A DNA stretch of 64,000 nt from Limnephilus marmoratus (Eukaryota; Arthropoda; Insecta; Trichoptera; Limnephilidae), in NCBI GenBank assembly GCA_917880885.1, contig OU862928.1:38986962-39050961 (forward strand), written 5' to 3'. The stretch's first letter is position 1. Each line of letters opens with the position of its first letter. The notes below the pieces were generated by a model. The model searched no databases, was not told the origin of the DNA, and saw only the letters and a list, made by a program, of their open reading frames with translations. Positions 63,372 to 64,000 of this stretch are shown in pieces. Position numbers and translations under genes: made by a program.

Positions 63372-64000
63372 TATATTACAAACTCAAGATGAAAGAGAAA
63401 GGAGCCTTTTTGGCCCGGATCTCTGTATGCTAGTATATCAAAAGTCATAAGATAAGGAGTCCTACTTTTCGTATTTACTCCACAAAGGGAGCAGTTGATC
63501 AGTTTCTGTCATGTTTGAGGATGATAAGGAGAGTCTCTTTTAGGAAAATGATGAGTTAATAGAAGGAGATAAGAAACACAACAAACCATTCAACTGATTA
63601 TGAGCGCAAATCCTAAAACCAATTCATTCGTGTACAAATTGATGTCAAAAACAATACATATCCTAGAGAAAAGCTGATCTCCTCTAAGAAACGCCTCTAC
63701 TACCGCCGTATTTTACTTTATATCTCAATTTTGCTCTGTTATGCTGTCCGACCAGTGGAAATCAAATACGAAGAGTTTTCTAAGGCGAATGAAATCAGGA
63801 AACGAGAAGCAGAAAGACAGATGGATGTAAGATTGGCAGAATGGAGTTTTAGATCACGCTGAAGAAGAGAAAAGGCAGAGAAAATCAAAGCAATTCAGTT
63901 GGTTTTAGCTTAGCTTGGTGACCTGATTAGAGTGATCCGAAACGTCCAAGGACGTCTTGTTTCTTACGTCCAAGTCCTTGGTTCTAACTTCCTCGCTTTC
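63372..64000. other. Intergenic, one decayed repeat-beta trace
   Basis: 63473-63550 (tactccacaaagggagcag..gtttgaggatgataaggagagtctcttttagg) looks like a very diverged repeat beta. The remainder shows nothing recognisable. Confidence 0.3.

Overview
The window is insect nuclear DNA. It is AT-rich, has spliceosomal introns with GT/AG borders, and is packed with insect-type transposable elements: Ty3/gypsy, I-like, RTE-like and CR1/jockey-like LINEs, Helitrons, piggyBac and Tc1/mariner relics, MITEs and tRNA-derived SINEs. The order is unresolved. Some repeat flavours (taggtacctac blocks and the 'ttttttgaagtcg' palindrome family) look lepidopteran to me, but that is weak.

Only one host gene is visible. 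It is a minus-strand gene for a secreted clip-domain serine protease homologue and occupies at least 1933-39971. A signal-peptide exon (39902-39971) is followed after a 20-kb intron by eight exons (15864-19784) encoding four tandem clip domains. Each clip domain is split over an exon pair at the same place. A linker exon (9760-9908) and the first exon of the protease-like domain (1933-2036) follow. All eleven-exon junction phases agree over the ten exons found. The catalytic His and its disulfide partner Cys positions are substituted, so the product is probably a non-catalytic co-factor type protein. The rest of the protease-like domain lies beyond base 1.

The introns and the upstream region hold the mobile DNA. 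At 2335-7400 sits an intact gypsy element with apparently identical LTRs and a 5-bp target duplication. At 7.4-9.7 kb there is a nest of RTE LINE, MITE and an abundant unclassified repeat (called repeat beta here). At 10.8-15.6 kb lie SINE-C copies, a 182-bp-arm fold-back with hammerhead-ribozyme-like folds, a LINE 3' end and Helitrons. Intron 1 (19785-39901) contains three decayed LINEs (B, C, D), a Helitron, a solo LTR, an RTE insertion, SINE-B copies, a second hammerhead-like fold-back and a 1.76-kb palindrome of palindromes.

Upstream of the gene are a second copy of the same Helitron (40413-41558) and a nearly intact I-like LINE with a 15-bp target duplication (42558-47979). ORF2 of that LINE is complete and ORF1 has one UGA. 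Further right are a 7-unit tandem array (48.77-50.05 kb), LINE 3' ends, SINE-A/SINE-B copies, a broken gene of a widespread mobile-element-associated nuclease-like family (56.16-57.79 kb), purine-rich Helitrons, a Tc1/mariner relic and a solo LTR.
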